Shown here in pieces: positions 56,997 through 64,000 of a DNA stretch of 64,000 bases (position 1 is the first letter of the stretch; each line of letters begins with the position of its first letter). Made by a program: the position numbers and the translations under genes. The stretch is from Bryobacteraceae bacterium (GTDB lineage: Bacteria; Acidobacteriota; Terriglobia; Bryobacterales; Bryobacteraceae), in assembly GCA_026002855.1 (NCBI GenBank), contig BPGD01000001.1, positions 2,798,001-2,862,000 on the forward strand, written 5' to 3'. Below the pieces are notes generated by a model. It was not told where the DNA came from. It worked only from the letters and a program-made list of their open reading frames with translations, and searched no databases.

Positions 56997-57872
56997 ATGA
57001 AGCGGGCGATTGTGTTTGGCTGCGCGGGTCAACTGGGCGTAGAACTGGTGAGGGAATTCCGCTCTCGCGGTTATGAAGTGGCCGCCTGGGAGCGCGCCCA
57101 GGTGGACATTACGGACGCCGCGGCCGTGGAAGCAGCCATCGCCCGGTTCAATCCGGACGTTGTGCTCAACGCTGCCGCATATAACCAGGTGGATGTGGCC
57201 GAAAGCGAACCTGCCGCGGCGTTCCAGGTCAACGCGCTCGCCGTGCGCAATATTGCCCTGGCCTGCCGACAGTCCGGCGCTCGGCTGGTGCATTATTCCA
57301 CCGACTACGTCTTCGATGGCGCCGCGGGCCGGCCCTATGTTGAAACAGATCCGCCCCACCCGCTGGGCGCTTATGCGGTATCAAAACTGGCCGGCGAGTT
57401 TTATGCTCGCGCCTATCTCGATGACGTGTTGATCGTCCGCACTTCAGGGGTCTTCGGACCGGGCGGACTTCAGACGGCGCGGGGCAACTTCATCGAGCTG
57501 ATGCTCCGGCTGGCGCGCGAGGGCAAGACAATCCGCGTGGTGGAAGATCACGTGGGCAGCCCGACTTACGCGCCCGCGCTGGCAGGCCGGACGGCGGACC
57601 TGGTGGAGCGCGGCGTCACCGGCATCATTCACGTCGGCGGGGGCACGGCGATCTCGTGGTTCGATTTCGCGCGGATGATCTTCGCCGAAGCCGGCCTTGA
57701 GCCCGACCTGCGGCCCACGACGGAGCGCGAATACCGGACTCCGGCGAGACGGCCGAAGTACAGCGCCCTGTCGAACGCGCGGATGGAATCTCTGGGCATC
57801 GCTCCGATGCCGCCACTCGAAGCGGCCGTGCGCAGCTACCTGCAATTGCGGAGCCGCATGCTGGCCAGTTAA
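56997..57872 (+). CDS. rfbD: dTDP-4-dehydrorhamnose reductase
   Basis: The 291-residue short-chain reductase makes dTDP-L-rhamnose, the donor for rhamnose in cell-surface polysaccharide. The NADPH motif is AIVFGCAGQLGVELVREF, the catalytic Tyr/Lys pair is in PLGAYAVSKLAGE, and HYSTDYVFDGAAGRPYVETD is the family's signature segment. The usual rfbA-C genes are absent here. It ends in TTAA shared with the convergent glycosyltransferase stop. Start ATG 56997 matches the family N-terminus. Confidence 0.93.
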   Translation: MKRAIVFGCAGQLGVELVREFRSRGYEVAAWERAQVDITDAAAVEAAIARFNPDVVLNAAAYNQVDVAESEPAAAFQVNALAVRNIALACRQSGARLVHYSTDYVFDGAAGRPYVETDPPHPLGAYAVSKLAGEFYARAYLDDVLIVRTSGVFGPGGLQTARGNFIELMLRLAREGKTIRVVEDHVGSPTYAPALAGRTADLVERGVTGIIHVGGGTAISWFDFARMIFAEAGLEPDLRPTTEREYRTPARRPKYSALSNARMESLGIAPMPPLEAAVRSYLQLRSRMLAS

Positions 57873-59131
57873 GGCCGCGCCCGCGCGCGCAGCAGGCCGG
57901 CCAGCCAGGCGGCCTGGCGGGCGCCATCGAACGTCTCCAGAAACCAGGGTGAAGGCGAGGCGGGCGCCGGCGGATCGTCCAGCCATGCGGCGAGCCGCGC
58001 GGCCACGTTTTCGGCAGATTCTTCCGGCGCGAACAGGATCGAGGGAACGCCGGCGCGCTCCAGCACCTGCCGCGTCGGCGAGCCGGCTGGAGTCCAGGCC
58101 ACGATCGGCAGGCCGCTGCGGATGGAGTCAAAGAGCTTCGCCGGCACCTGCACGGAGCGCTCGTCCCCGGTAATGTCCAGCAGGAGGAGGAGGGACGCCC
58201 GGCCCATGGCCTGCTCCAGTTCACTTTTGGGACGCAGGCCGGCGCGGATCTCCACCATCCCGGCTGCCAGGAGCATTTCCAATTCAGCCTGGCATTCGGT
58301 GAATGTGTCCGGCTCGTGCGGTCCCACGAACTCCACCTTCCAGCGGGCCGCGTCCACGCGGCGCTCGCGCGCGAGCAGCGCCATCGCGCGCAACAGCGCG
58401 CACGGCCGCCGCGGGCCGTAGAGCGAGCCCGCATGAACCAGCCGCCGCGGGGCCAGCGCTGGCGCGGGCACAACGGGCGGCTCCCCGGGGTCAAACCCGT
58501 TCCACAGGACGTGGACCCGCTTTGCCGCTGCGGGATGGCGCGCCCGCAGGATTTCGGCCGCGCTGTCGTTGGTTGCCAGGATCGCCGCGGCGTGCTTCAC
58601 GATCTTTTTCTCGATCCAGAGGTCGTAGCCGCGCGCCCAACGCCGGTTCCGGAAGGGGTTGCCCGCGAGCGGATCCCGGAAATCGGCGATCCAGGGCACG
58701 CCAAAGCGCAGATGAAACAGCAGTCCCGCCAGATGCGCCGCCAGCGGCGGGTATGTGGAGAACACCGCGTCCGCCGGCGCGGCGCGTTGCTCCGCGAAGG
58801 CATGCTGCAAGGCCGCTGGCAGCCACGGAAGCTCCTCGTTGTATGGAGCAATCCGGTGCAGTGCGCGCGCCACGGCGAGCGCCACGCGCCACCGCCCGCG
58901 TGCGTCGGACGGACTCACATAGGAGACTCCCGGCCAAGCAGCGGCTCGGGCCTGACCATGCGCCGTGACCCGGCACTGAATCCCGTGCTCAGGCAGGTAT
59001 CTTGCCAGTCTTGCGGGCCGCGCCGCGCCAGAGGCATTCGACGGCGGGAAGTGGAACGCGAACACCTGAAGCAGCAATCTGGGAGCTCCGCCTTCGTCTC
59101 TGCCGGATCGATTCTGCAATGTACCTACCAT
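57869..59131 (-). CDS. glycosyltransferase family 4-like protein
   Basis: The 420-residue enzyme has a GT-B fold with two Rossmann domains. The donor-site region includes RLVHAGSLYGPRRPCALLRA, and the family E-x7-E type segment reads AMGRASLLLLLDITGDERS ... PAKLFDSIRSGLPIVAWTP, in which the conserved acidic residue is D/S-substituted. The N-terminal part has FHFPPSNASGAARPARLARYL, like many sugar-adding enzymes of capsule or O-antigen loci. It probably builds rhamnose-containing surface polysaccharide with rfbD. Start ATG 59129-59131 was chosen; frames upstream to 59296 cross the divergent gene. Confidence 0.82.
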   Translation of the reverse strand: MVGTLQNRSGRDEGGAPRLLLQVFAFHFPPSNASGAARPARLARYLPEHGIQCRVTAHGQARAAAWPGVSYVSPSDARGRWRVALAVARALHRIAPYNEELPWLPAALQHAFAEQRAAPADAVFSTYPPLAAHLAGLLFHLRFGVPWIADFRDPLAGNPFRNRRWARGYDLWIEKKIVKHAAAILATNDSAAEILRARHPAAAKRVHVLWNGFDPGEPPVVPAPALAPRRLVHAGSLYGPRRPCALLRAMALLARERRVDAARWKVEFVGPHEPDTFTECQAELEMLLAAGMVEIRAGLRPKSELEQAMGRASLLLLLDITGDERSVQVPAKLFDSIRSGLPIVAWTPAGSPTRQVLERAGVPSILFAPEESAENVAARLAAWLDDPPAPASPSPWFLETFDGARQAAWLAGLLRARARP

Positions 59132-59192
59132 GGAAGCACAGCAGGCACGGACCGCGGAATCCGGGCTCGGCCCCGTGAGACAATCGGCTTCC

Positions 59193-60443
59193 ATGTGGCG
59201 CTTTCTTGCCCTGCCCGCCGTGGCGATGTCGCTGGGCTGGGGGCTGCGAGGTTTCATTGGAGGCGGCCCGCTGGGCGCGATGATCCCCGGGGCCATGATT
59301 GGGCTCGTGCTGGCCGTGCTGCTCCGGCAGGAGCGGCCGGCGGCCTGGCTGGCGGCGTGCGCCGCCGCCGGCGTCGGCCTTGGCGGTCAGATGACCTACG
59401 GCCAGACGGTGGGCCTGTCGCTGAAGCCGGAGTGGTTCTGGTGGGCGATGCTCGGCTTCGCCGTCAAAGGCGGCGCCTGGGGACTGGCCGGAGGCGCCGT
59501 GTTGGGGGCCGGATTGATCCGGGGCCGCGATGGCTGGAAGGACGGTCGTTTCCTCTGCGCTCTCGCCGCGATGGTCGCCGCCACCTGGGCGGGCTGGCGG
59601 CTGGTGAACGCGCCGAAGCTCGTGTACTTCTCGGATCCCCTCAACAGGCCGCGCGAGGAAGTCTGGGCCGGGCTGCTGGCCGGCGCCGTAACTTTCCTGC
59701 TCTGCGCCGCGCGTGGCCGGATGAAGCATCTGCCCTGGCGATTCGCGCTGTGGGCAAGCGCTGGGGGTGCGCTCGGATTCCCGCTGGGCGCGGCGCTTCA
59801 GGCCTGGGGCCGCGCCTTCAGCGTGGCGCCGTGGCTCGACTGGTGGAAGGGGATGGAGTTCACCTTCGGCGCGCTGCTCGGCGTGGGATTCGGCCTGGCC
59901 GCGTGGACGGTTCGAAAACACCTTCCGCCCGGACCCGCCGAGAAACCGGCTGCTGTTGCGCCTCAGGCGGCCAGCCTGGTACTGGCTGCCGCGGCCGTGG
60001 CGGCCGTCGTGGGCATCGACTACCGGTTGGAGCTGCGTTTCAACTACAGTGTGGCCGCGGCGCTGGCCCTGGCCGCGTCCCTGCGGTCCGACCTCATTGC
60101 GAGACATGTCGCCATTACGGTCACGGCTACCGCGTTTGTCCTGGATCTGGCCGAAAACACTCCCGTGCTGGCGGGGGCCTCAGGCTGGCTGGCAGTGGCC
60201 GCCGCGGGCGCAGCCGTTGCGTGGCGGGTCTCGGGACAATTCGCGCCGCGGGACATGTTGTCCCTGCTTGTGTGGGCCGCTGTTGCCGTGTCAGTGGTGA
60301 AAACTTTCGCCGCGCCGGGGCTCGTTAGCACCGGGCATCTGTTGACGGAGTGTATGTTCGTCCTGATGGCGTGGCTTTGCATCCACTGGGTGCGGACGGA
60401 GGTGACGACCACGGAAGCCGGCCCCGCCACAGTGGCATCCTGA
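59193..60443 (+). CDS. polytopic membrane protein of unknown function
   Basis: The 416-residue protein contains about 11-12 membrane segments with glycine-rich helices (MSLGWGLRGFIGGGPLGAMI, GLAGGAVLGAGLIRG, LGVGFGLAAWTVRKH). It starts at ATG 59193 without a clear ribosome site; GACAAT lies 8 bases before. No transporter signature is recognised. It is divergent from the glycosyltransferase and 5 bases before ctaA, so it may be part of the same operon as ctaA or of polysaccharide export. The first is the simpler reading. Confidence 0.65.
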   Translation: MWRFLALPAVAMSLGWGLRGFIGGGPLGAMIPGAMIGLVLAVLLRQERPAAWLAACAAAGVGLGGQMTYGQTVGLSLKPEWFWWAMLGFAVKGGAWGLAGGAVLGAGLIRGRDGWKDGRFLCALAAMVAATWAGWRLVNAPKLVYFSDPLNRPREEVWAGLLAGAVTFLLCAARGRMKHLPWRFALWASAGGALGFPLGAALQAWGRAFSVAPWLDWWKGMEFTFGALLGVGFGLAAWTVRKHLPPGPAEKPAAVAPQAASLVLAAAAVAAVVGIDYRLELRFNYSVAAALALAASLRSDLIARHVAITVTATAFVLDLAENTPVLAGASGWLAVAAAGAAVAWRVSGQFAPRDMLSLLVWAAVAVSVVKTFAAPGLVSTGHLLTECMFVLMAWLCIHWVRTEVTTTEAGPATVAS

Positions 60444-60448
60444 AGGAC

Positions 60449-61351
60449 ATGGACGCACGCGGCCGCTTTGTGCGCTTCGCCTGGGCGGTGCTCGGGTGGA
60501 ATTTTCTCGTGGTTCTGTGGGGCGCATTCGTCCGCGCCACCGGTTCCGGAGCGGGCTGCGGCAGCCACTGGCCCTTGTGCAATGGCGAAGTGATCCCCCC
60601 ATCGCCCACGGTGCAGACGATGATCGAGTTCACGCACCGGCTGACAAGCGGGCTGGCGCTGGCCGGCGTGGCAGCGCTTGTCTGGCTGGCGCGGCGGCTG
60701 TTCCCGCGCGGTCATGCGGTGCGCGCCTGGGCCTGGGCGTCGCTGGCTTTCATCCTGATCGAGGCCCTGCTGGGCGCGGGGCTGGTGCTGCTGGAATACG
60801 TCGAGCGAAATGCCTCGGCCGGCCGGGCCCTGTATCTGTGCGCCCATCTGACGAACACGTTCCTGTTGTTGGCTGCCTTGCTCGGCGTGGCCTGGCATGC
60901 CGCACAGGGCGCGGGGCGCTGGCGCTGGCGGACCGTCACGGCCTGGCACCGGGCCGCGCTGGCGGCCGTTCTGCTGGCCAGCCTGACGGGCGCCATCGCC
61001 GCGCTGGGCGACACGGTCTATCCTGCGGTCTCGATGCTCGAAGGCATCCGGCAGGAGCTGGCCCCGGACAGCCCCGCCCTGCTCCGCCTGCGCCTGCTCC
61101 ACCCGGTGGTTTCCGTGGCCGCCGCTGTGGTCGCGCTGACGGCAGCATTCCAGATCATGCGGGGGCGGTTCCAGCGCCTCATTGTCCTGTGGGTGGCCAT
61201 CCAGCTCGCCGCCGGGGCCGTCAATGTGCTTCTTCTGGCTCCGGTGTGGATGCAGATTTTGCACCTCGCGCTGGGGGCGTCCCTCTGGCTGCTGGTCTTT
61301 GCGGCCACAATGCCCGGTAAAGACACCTGGGCCGACGAATCCGCACGTTAA
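60449..61351 (+). CDS. ctaA: heme A synthase (CtaA/Cox15)
   Basis: The 300-residue protein oxidises heme O to heme A for aa3-type cytochrome oxidase. It has about eight helices, the extracellular cysteine pair in GAGCGSHWPLCNGE, and the histidines that bind heme in MIEFTHRLTSGLAL, LYLCAHLTNTFLLL, WHRAALAAVLL and LLHPVVSVAAA. ATG 60449 has AAGGAC immediately before it. No heme O synthase (ctaB) or oxidase subunits lie in the window. Family assignment is firm. Confidence 0.9.
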   Translation: MDARGRFVRFAWAVLGWNFLVVLWGAFVRATGSGAGCGSHWPLCNGEVIPPSPTVQTMIEFTHRLTSGLALAGVAALVWLARRLFPRGHAVRAWAWASLAFILIEALLGAGLVLLEYVERNASAGRALYLCAHLTNTFLLLAALLGVAWHAAQGAGRWRWRTVTAWHRAALAAVLLASLTGAIAALGDTVYPAVSMLEGIRQELAPDSPALLRLRLLHPVVSVAAAVVALTAAFQIMRGRFQRLIVLWVAIQLAAGAVNVLLLAPVWMQILHLALGASLWLLVFAATMPGKDTWADESAR

Positions 61352-61404
61352 GCGCAAATTTACTTTTTCGACGTCCCCCGGAAACGGAAGTTTTGATAGA
61401 CTGT

Positions 61405-61442
61405 GGCCATGCTAGGGGTACGCATGGCCGTTTCACAAACGG
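61405..61442 (+). promoter_or_regulatory. two overlapping inverted repeats in the leader of TonB receptor 3
   Basis: GGCCAT (61405-61410) pairs with ATGGCC (61424-61429), and CCGTTT (61428-61433) pairs with AAACGG (61437-61442). The shared bases 61428-61429 make the two hairpins mutually exclusive. They lie 60-100 bases before the receptor ATG. This could be a regulatory switch or a protein-binding site; no terminator T-run follows. Confidence 0.3.
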
Positions 61443-61503
61443 TTCTGTGCGTTCACTTTGGTTAGTTTGATCATTAAAAAAGCGAAACGAAGGAGATCCA
61501 CGG

Positions 61504-64000
61504 ATGATAGAGACTCTGCGGAGAGTCACCGCCGTCGCGGCGGTTCTGCTGCTGTCCGGGGCGCTGGCCCTGGCGCAGTCGGACAACGCCAGCATCTCGG
61601 GCATTGTCCGCGACCCGTCGGGCGCGGTCGTTGCCAACGCGAAAGTCATCGTAAAGAATGAAGCGACCGGGTTCGAGCGCGTGGCCACGACGAACGAGTC
61701 GGGCCTGTACAACGTGCCGAACCTGCCGCCGGGCTACTACGAAGTGCGCGTGGAGGCGCCCGGTTTCAAGACGTTCGTCAAGACGCGCAACAAGCTGGAT
61801 GCGGCCGTACCGATCCAGGTCAACGCGGACCTCCAGGTGGGCCAGTTGACCGAGTCGATCACGGTGGAGGCCAACGCCGCCATTCTGAACACGGAGTCGG
61901 CGACGGTGGGCAAGACGGTCGAGCAGACGCAGATCCAGAACCTCGCGCTCAACGGGCGCAACCCGCTCTTTCTGGCGATGCTGAAGCCCGGCGTGCGGCG
62001 CGGCTCGCCGATGAATAACCTGAGCTTCGCCATGGACTCGGGCGGATTCACCATCAATGGCAGCCGCTCTCAGGACAGTGTCATCACCTTTGACGGGGCC
62101 GTTGCCATCCGCACGCGCGCCAACGGCACCTCGATCGGCAGCGTCGACCTGGATGCGATCCAGGAGGTTCAGGTGCTGACGGCGACCTACTCGGCCGAAT
62201 ACGGCCGATCCGGCGGCGGCCAGATCCGTATGGTCACCAAGTCCGGCGGGAAAGAATTCCACGGGACCTTCTACGAGTACTTCCGCAACAACAACCTGGA
62301 CGCCAATAGCTGGGCGCGCAACCGCAACCCGGCCACCGCGTTCACGCCGCCGCTCAAGTACAACCAGTTCGGTTACAACTTCAACGGCCCGGTGATGATT
62401 CCGAAAGTGTTCAACACCGAGCGCGAGAAGCTGTTCTTCCTCTGGAGCCAGGAATGGGTGCGCCGCCGCGTGGAGGACACAAGCTTCCAGCGCGTGCCCA
62501 CGGAAAAGATGCGCCAGGGCGACTTCAGCGAGCTGCTCCAGCCGAGCATCTTTTACGGCTCAGCGCGCATTCTCCGTGATCCGGAGACGGGCCAGCCATT
62601 CCCGGGCAATATTATTCCGCCCTCGAGGCAGAGCCCGAACGGCATGGCGTTCCTGCGCGCCTACCCGTTGCCCAATGGCGCTTTCCAGGGCAACACGAAC
62701 TGGTTCAAGGTTCGTCCTTCGTGGCAGAACCAGCGCAAGGACACGATCTCGATCGACTACAACCCGGCGTCGAACCACTTCATCAAATTCCGCCACAACA
62801 ACTACGCCTACACGGCGCTGGACAGCTTCCGGTCGGGTTTTGACTACGCCATTACCGACTGGTCGCGTCCGAACAAGACGGCAAGCCTCGGCTATACCTG
62901 GACGCTGTCGCCGACCATGATCAACGAGCTGCTCGTGACCGCTTCCGTCGACCGTGTCTACATCGGCGTCGACCGCACGGGCGAGCGCTACCGCCGCAGC
63001 CAGTTCGGGATCAATTACCCGTACATCTTCCCGGAGAGGAAAGAGATTTTCGACAAGGTTCCGACCATTCAGATCCCCAACGTCGGCACCATTGACGGCG
63101 GTCCGTACCCAGCGCAATCCAGCGGCCCGATCTATCAGATCTCGAACAACTTCACCAAGATCGTCGGCAACCACACCTGGAAGTTCGGCGTGCTGTTTGA
63201 GCGCAGCGGACAAAACGATTTTGACCAGATCAACGTCACCGGCGTGCCCGGCGGGACCAACAACCAGAACGGCCGATTTGTCTTCGATGACACGCGTCCC
63301 GGCGGCGCGCCTGGCACCGGCACCGGCCTCGGCAATGCCGCTCTCGGCCTGTTCTCGACGTACGCCGAAATCGGTCCGCGCAGCTACACGCCCTATCGCG
63401 GCCACATGTTCGAGTTCTTCGGGCAGGACTCGTGGCGTGTGAATGCAAAGCTGAAGCTTGAGCTCGGCGCCCGCGGCACCTGGCAGAACGGCTATTACAA
63501 GTCGCTGTGGGGCAACATGAGCGTGTTCCTTCCGGACAAGTACGACCCTGCCAGGGCGGCGGTGCTCGACCGCGCCACCGGCAACGTGCTCTCCGGCGAC
63601 CGATTCAACGGCGTGGTCATCCCGGGCAAGAAGTTCCCCGATGCGGGCCGCGGCCGCGTGCCGGCCATCGACAGCGGCGAGTTTGACCGTCTGCTGAGCG
63701 GCGGAAGTCCGTATCCCGCGCCCAGCCGCTTCTACCTGGTGCCCCGCCTTGGCCTCGCCTACCAGGCGACGTCCAAAGACGTGCTGCGCGCCGGCTTTGG
63801 CGGTTTTGTCTCAAGGCCTGGCGTTTACGACAGCGTCTTCCTCGGCGGCAACCCACCGTGGCAGCCGATGGTCTCGGTCACCAACGGCGTCGCCGACAAC
63901 CCGGGCGCCGGCCCGCGCGTGGCCTTCCCGCAGTTCTTCATGACCATCGATCCCGTCTATCGCATCCCGCGCAGCTACAACTGGAACGTAAGCTACCAGC
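61504..64000 (+). CDS. TonB-dependent receptor with carboxypeptidase-regulatory-like domain, receptor 3 (3' end outside the window)
   Basis: ATG 61504 is preceded by AGGAG at 61491-61495. The first 832 codons have no stop and the gene runs off the window. A signal peptide (TLRRVTAVAAVLLLSGALAL, ending AQ) is followed by the regulatory-like domain (ASISGIVRDPSGAVVANAKV) and the plug (LALNGRNPLFLAMLKPGV; SQDSVITFDGAVAIRTRANG). Barrel strands follow, with SAEYGRSGGGQIRMVTKSGG typical of the family. Family length is about 1050-1250 residues, so a quarter or more is missing. The ligand is unknown. Confidence 0.93.
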   Translation, partial: MIETLRRVTAVAAVLLLSGALALAQSDNASISGIVRDPSGAVVANAKVIVKNEATGFERVATTNESGLYNVPNLPPGYYEVRVEAPGFKTFVKTRNKLDAAVPIQVNADLQVGQLTESITVEANAAILNTESATVGKTVEQTQIQNLALNGRNPLFLAMLKPGVRRGSPMNNLSFAMDSGGFTINGSRSQDSVITFDGAVAIRTRANGTSIGSVDLDAIQEVQVLTATYSAEYGRSGGGQIRMVTKSGGKEFHGTFYEYFRNNNLDANSWARNRNPATAFTPPLKYNQFGYNFNGPVMIPKVFNTEREKLFFLWSQEWVRRRVEDTSFQRVPTEKMRQGDFSELLQPSIFYGSARILRDPETGQPFPGNIIPPSRQSPNGMAFLRAYPLPNGAFQGNTNWFKVRPSWQNQRKDTISIDYNPASNHFIKFRHNNYAYTALDSFRSGFDYAITDWSRPNKTASLGYTWTLSPTMINELLVTASVDRVYIGVDRTGERYRRSQFGINYPYIFPERKEIFDKVPTIQIPNVGTIDGGPYPAQSSGPIYQISNNFTKIVGNHTWKFGVLFERSGQNDFDQINVTGVPGGTNNQNGRFVFDDTRPGGAPGTGTGLGNAALGLFSTYAEIGPRSYTPYRGHMFEFFGQDSWRVNAKLKLELGARGTWQNGYYKSLWGNMSVFLPDKYDPARAAVLDRATGNVLSGDRFNGVVIPGKKFPDAGRGRVPAIDSGEFDRLLSGGSPYPAPSRFYLVPRLGLAYQATSKDVLRAGFGGFVSRPGVYDSVFLGGNPPWQPMVSVTNGVADNPGAGPRVAFPQFFMTIDPVYRIPRSYNWNVSYQ

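Overview
The window is GC-rich bacterial chromosome that looks like Acidobacteriota, most likely the Solibacteres/Bryobacterales group. This placement is inferred from family content. It carries three very large TonB-dependent receptors with an N-terminal carboxypeptidase-regulatory-like domain, a Ser/Thr kinase fused to TPR repeats, Gfo/Idh/MocA and DUF362 proteins with N-terminal export signals, a TIGR03790-like protein, and a YpdA-like reductase. There are no phage, transposon, CRISPR, rRNA or recognisable tRNA signatures. It reads as ordinary chromosome densely packed on both strands, with many ATGA/GTGA overlaps and convergent genes whose stop codons touch.

Layout. 1-4.4 kb: the end of a discoidin-like protein, a YpdA-type reductase and alaS. 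4.5-8.1 kb: TonB receptor 1 with a clear intrinsic terminator. 8.35-10.03 kb: selD-pyrF; selD has an in-frame TGA at the catalytic position and is read here as a selenoprotein. 10.07-16.1 kb: a GH51 arabinofuranosidase, a kinase-TPR protein, a small cupredoxin-like protein and an FHA-GAF-PP2C phosphatase. 16.3-18.7 kb: tatA/B, tatC and a GntR regulator. 18.7-24.1 kb: a Gfo/Idh/MocA protein, a membrane-fused spermidine-synthase-like protein, rlmI-like and htpX. 24.2-26.4 kb: a microcompartment shell protein plus a CoA-acylating aldehyde dehydrogenase. 26.4-34.6 kb: recJ, a MoaD-like/BNR pair, an MFS transporter, an MA-type peptidase and a secreted ADP-ribosylglycohydrolase-like protein. 34.6-41.2 kb: histidine degradation (hutU, hutI, fused ftcD) around an opposing regulator, then lipA. 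41.3-46.2 kb: a small membrane protein, a beta-barrel, TonB receptor 2 and a Spy-like protein. 46.2-52.4 kb: a NoeA-like protein, a mutarotase-like protein, a 29-residue membrane peptide, a sugar transporter, a zinc dehydrogenase and rhamnulokinase. 52.5-64 kb: DUF362, TIGR03790, LysR, PilZ, a small antisense membrane ORF, rfbD, a glycosyltransferase, ctaA and the start of TonB receptor 3.

How the genes may work together. Polysaccharide-derived sugars could enter through the TonB receptors and be processed by the arabinofuranosidase and the rhamnose-type transporter and kinase. Lactaldehyde from rhamnulose-1-phosphate is a plausible substrate for the microcompartment aldehyde dehydrogenase 25 kb away; this link is inferred. 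The best single observation is the selenocysteine form of SelD, which implies a working selenocysteine system elsewhere in the genome. Secondary points are the minimal microcompartment locus, the tyrosine-rich Tat component, two overlooked membrane microproteins, and several genes whose -10 element sits 6-7 bases before the start codon, suggesting leaderless mRNAs.
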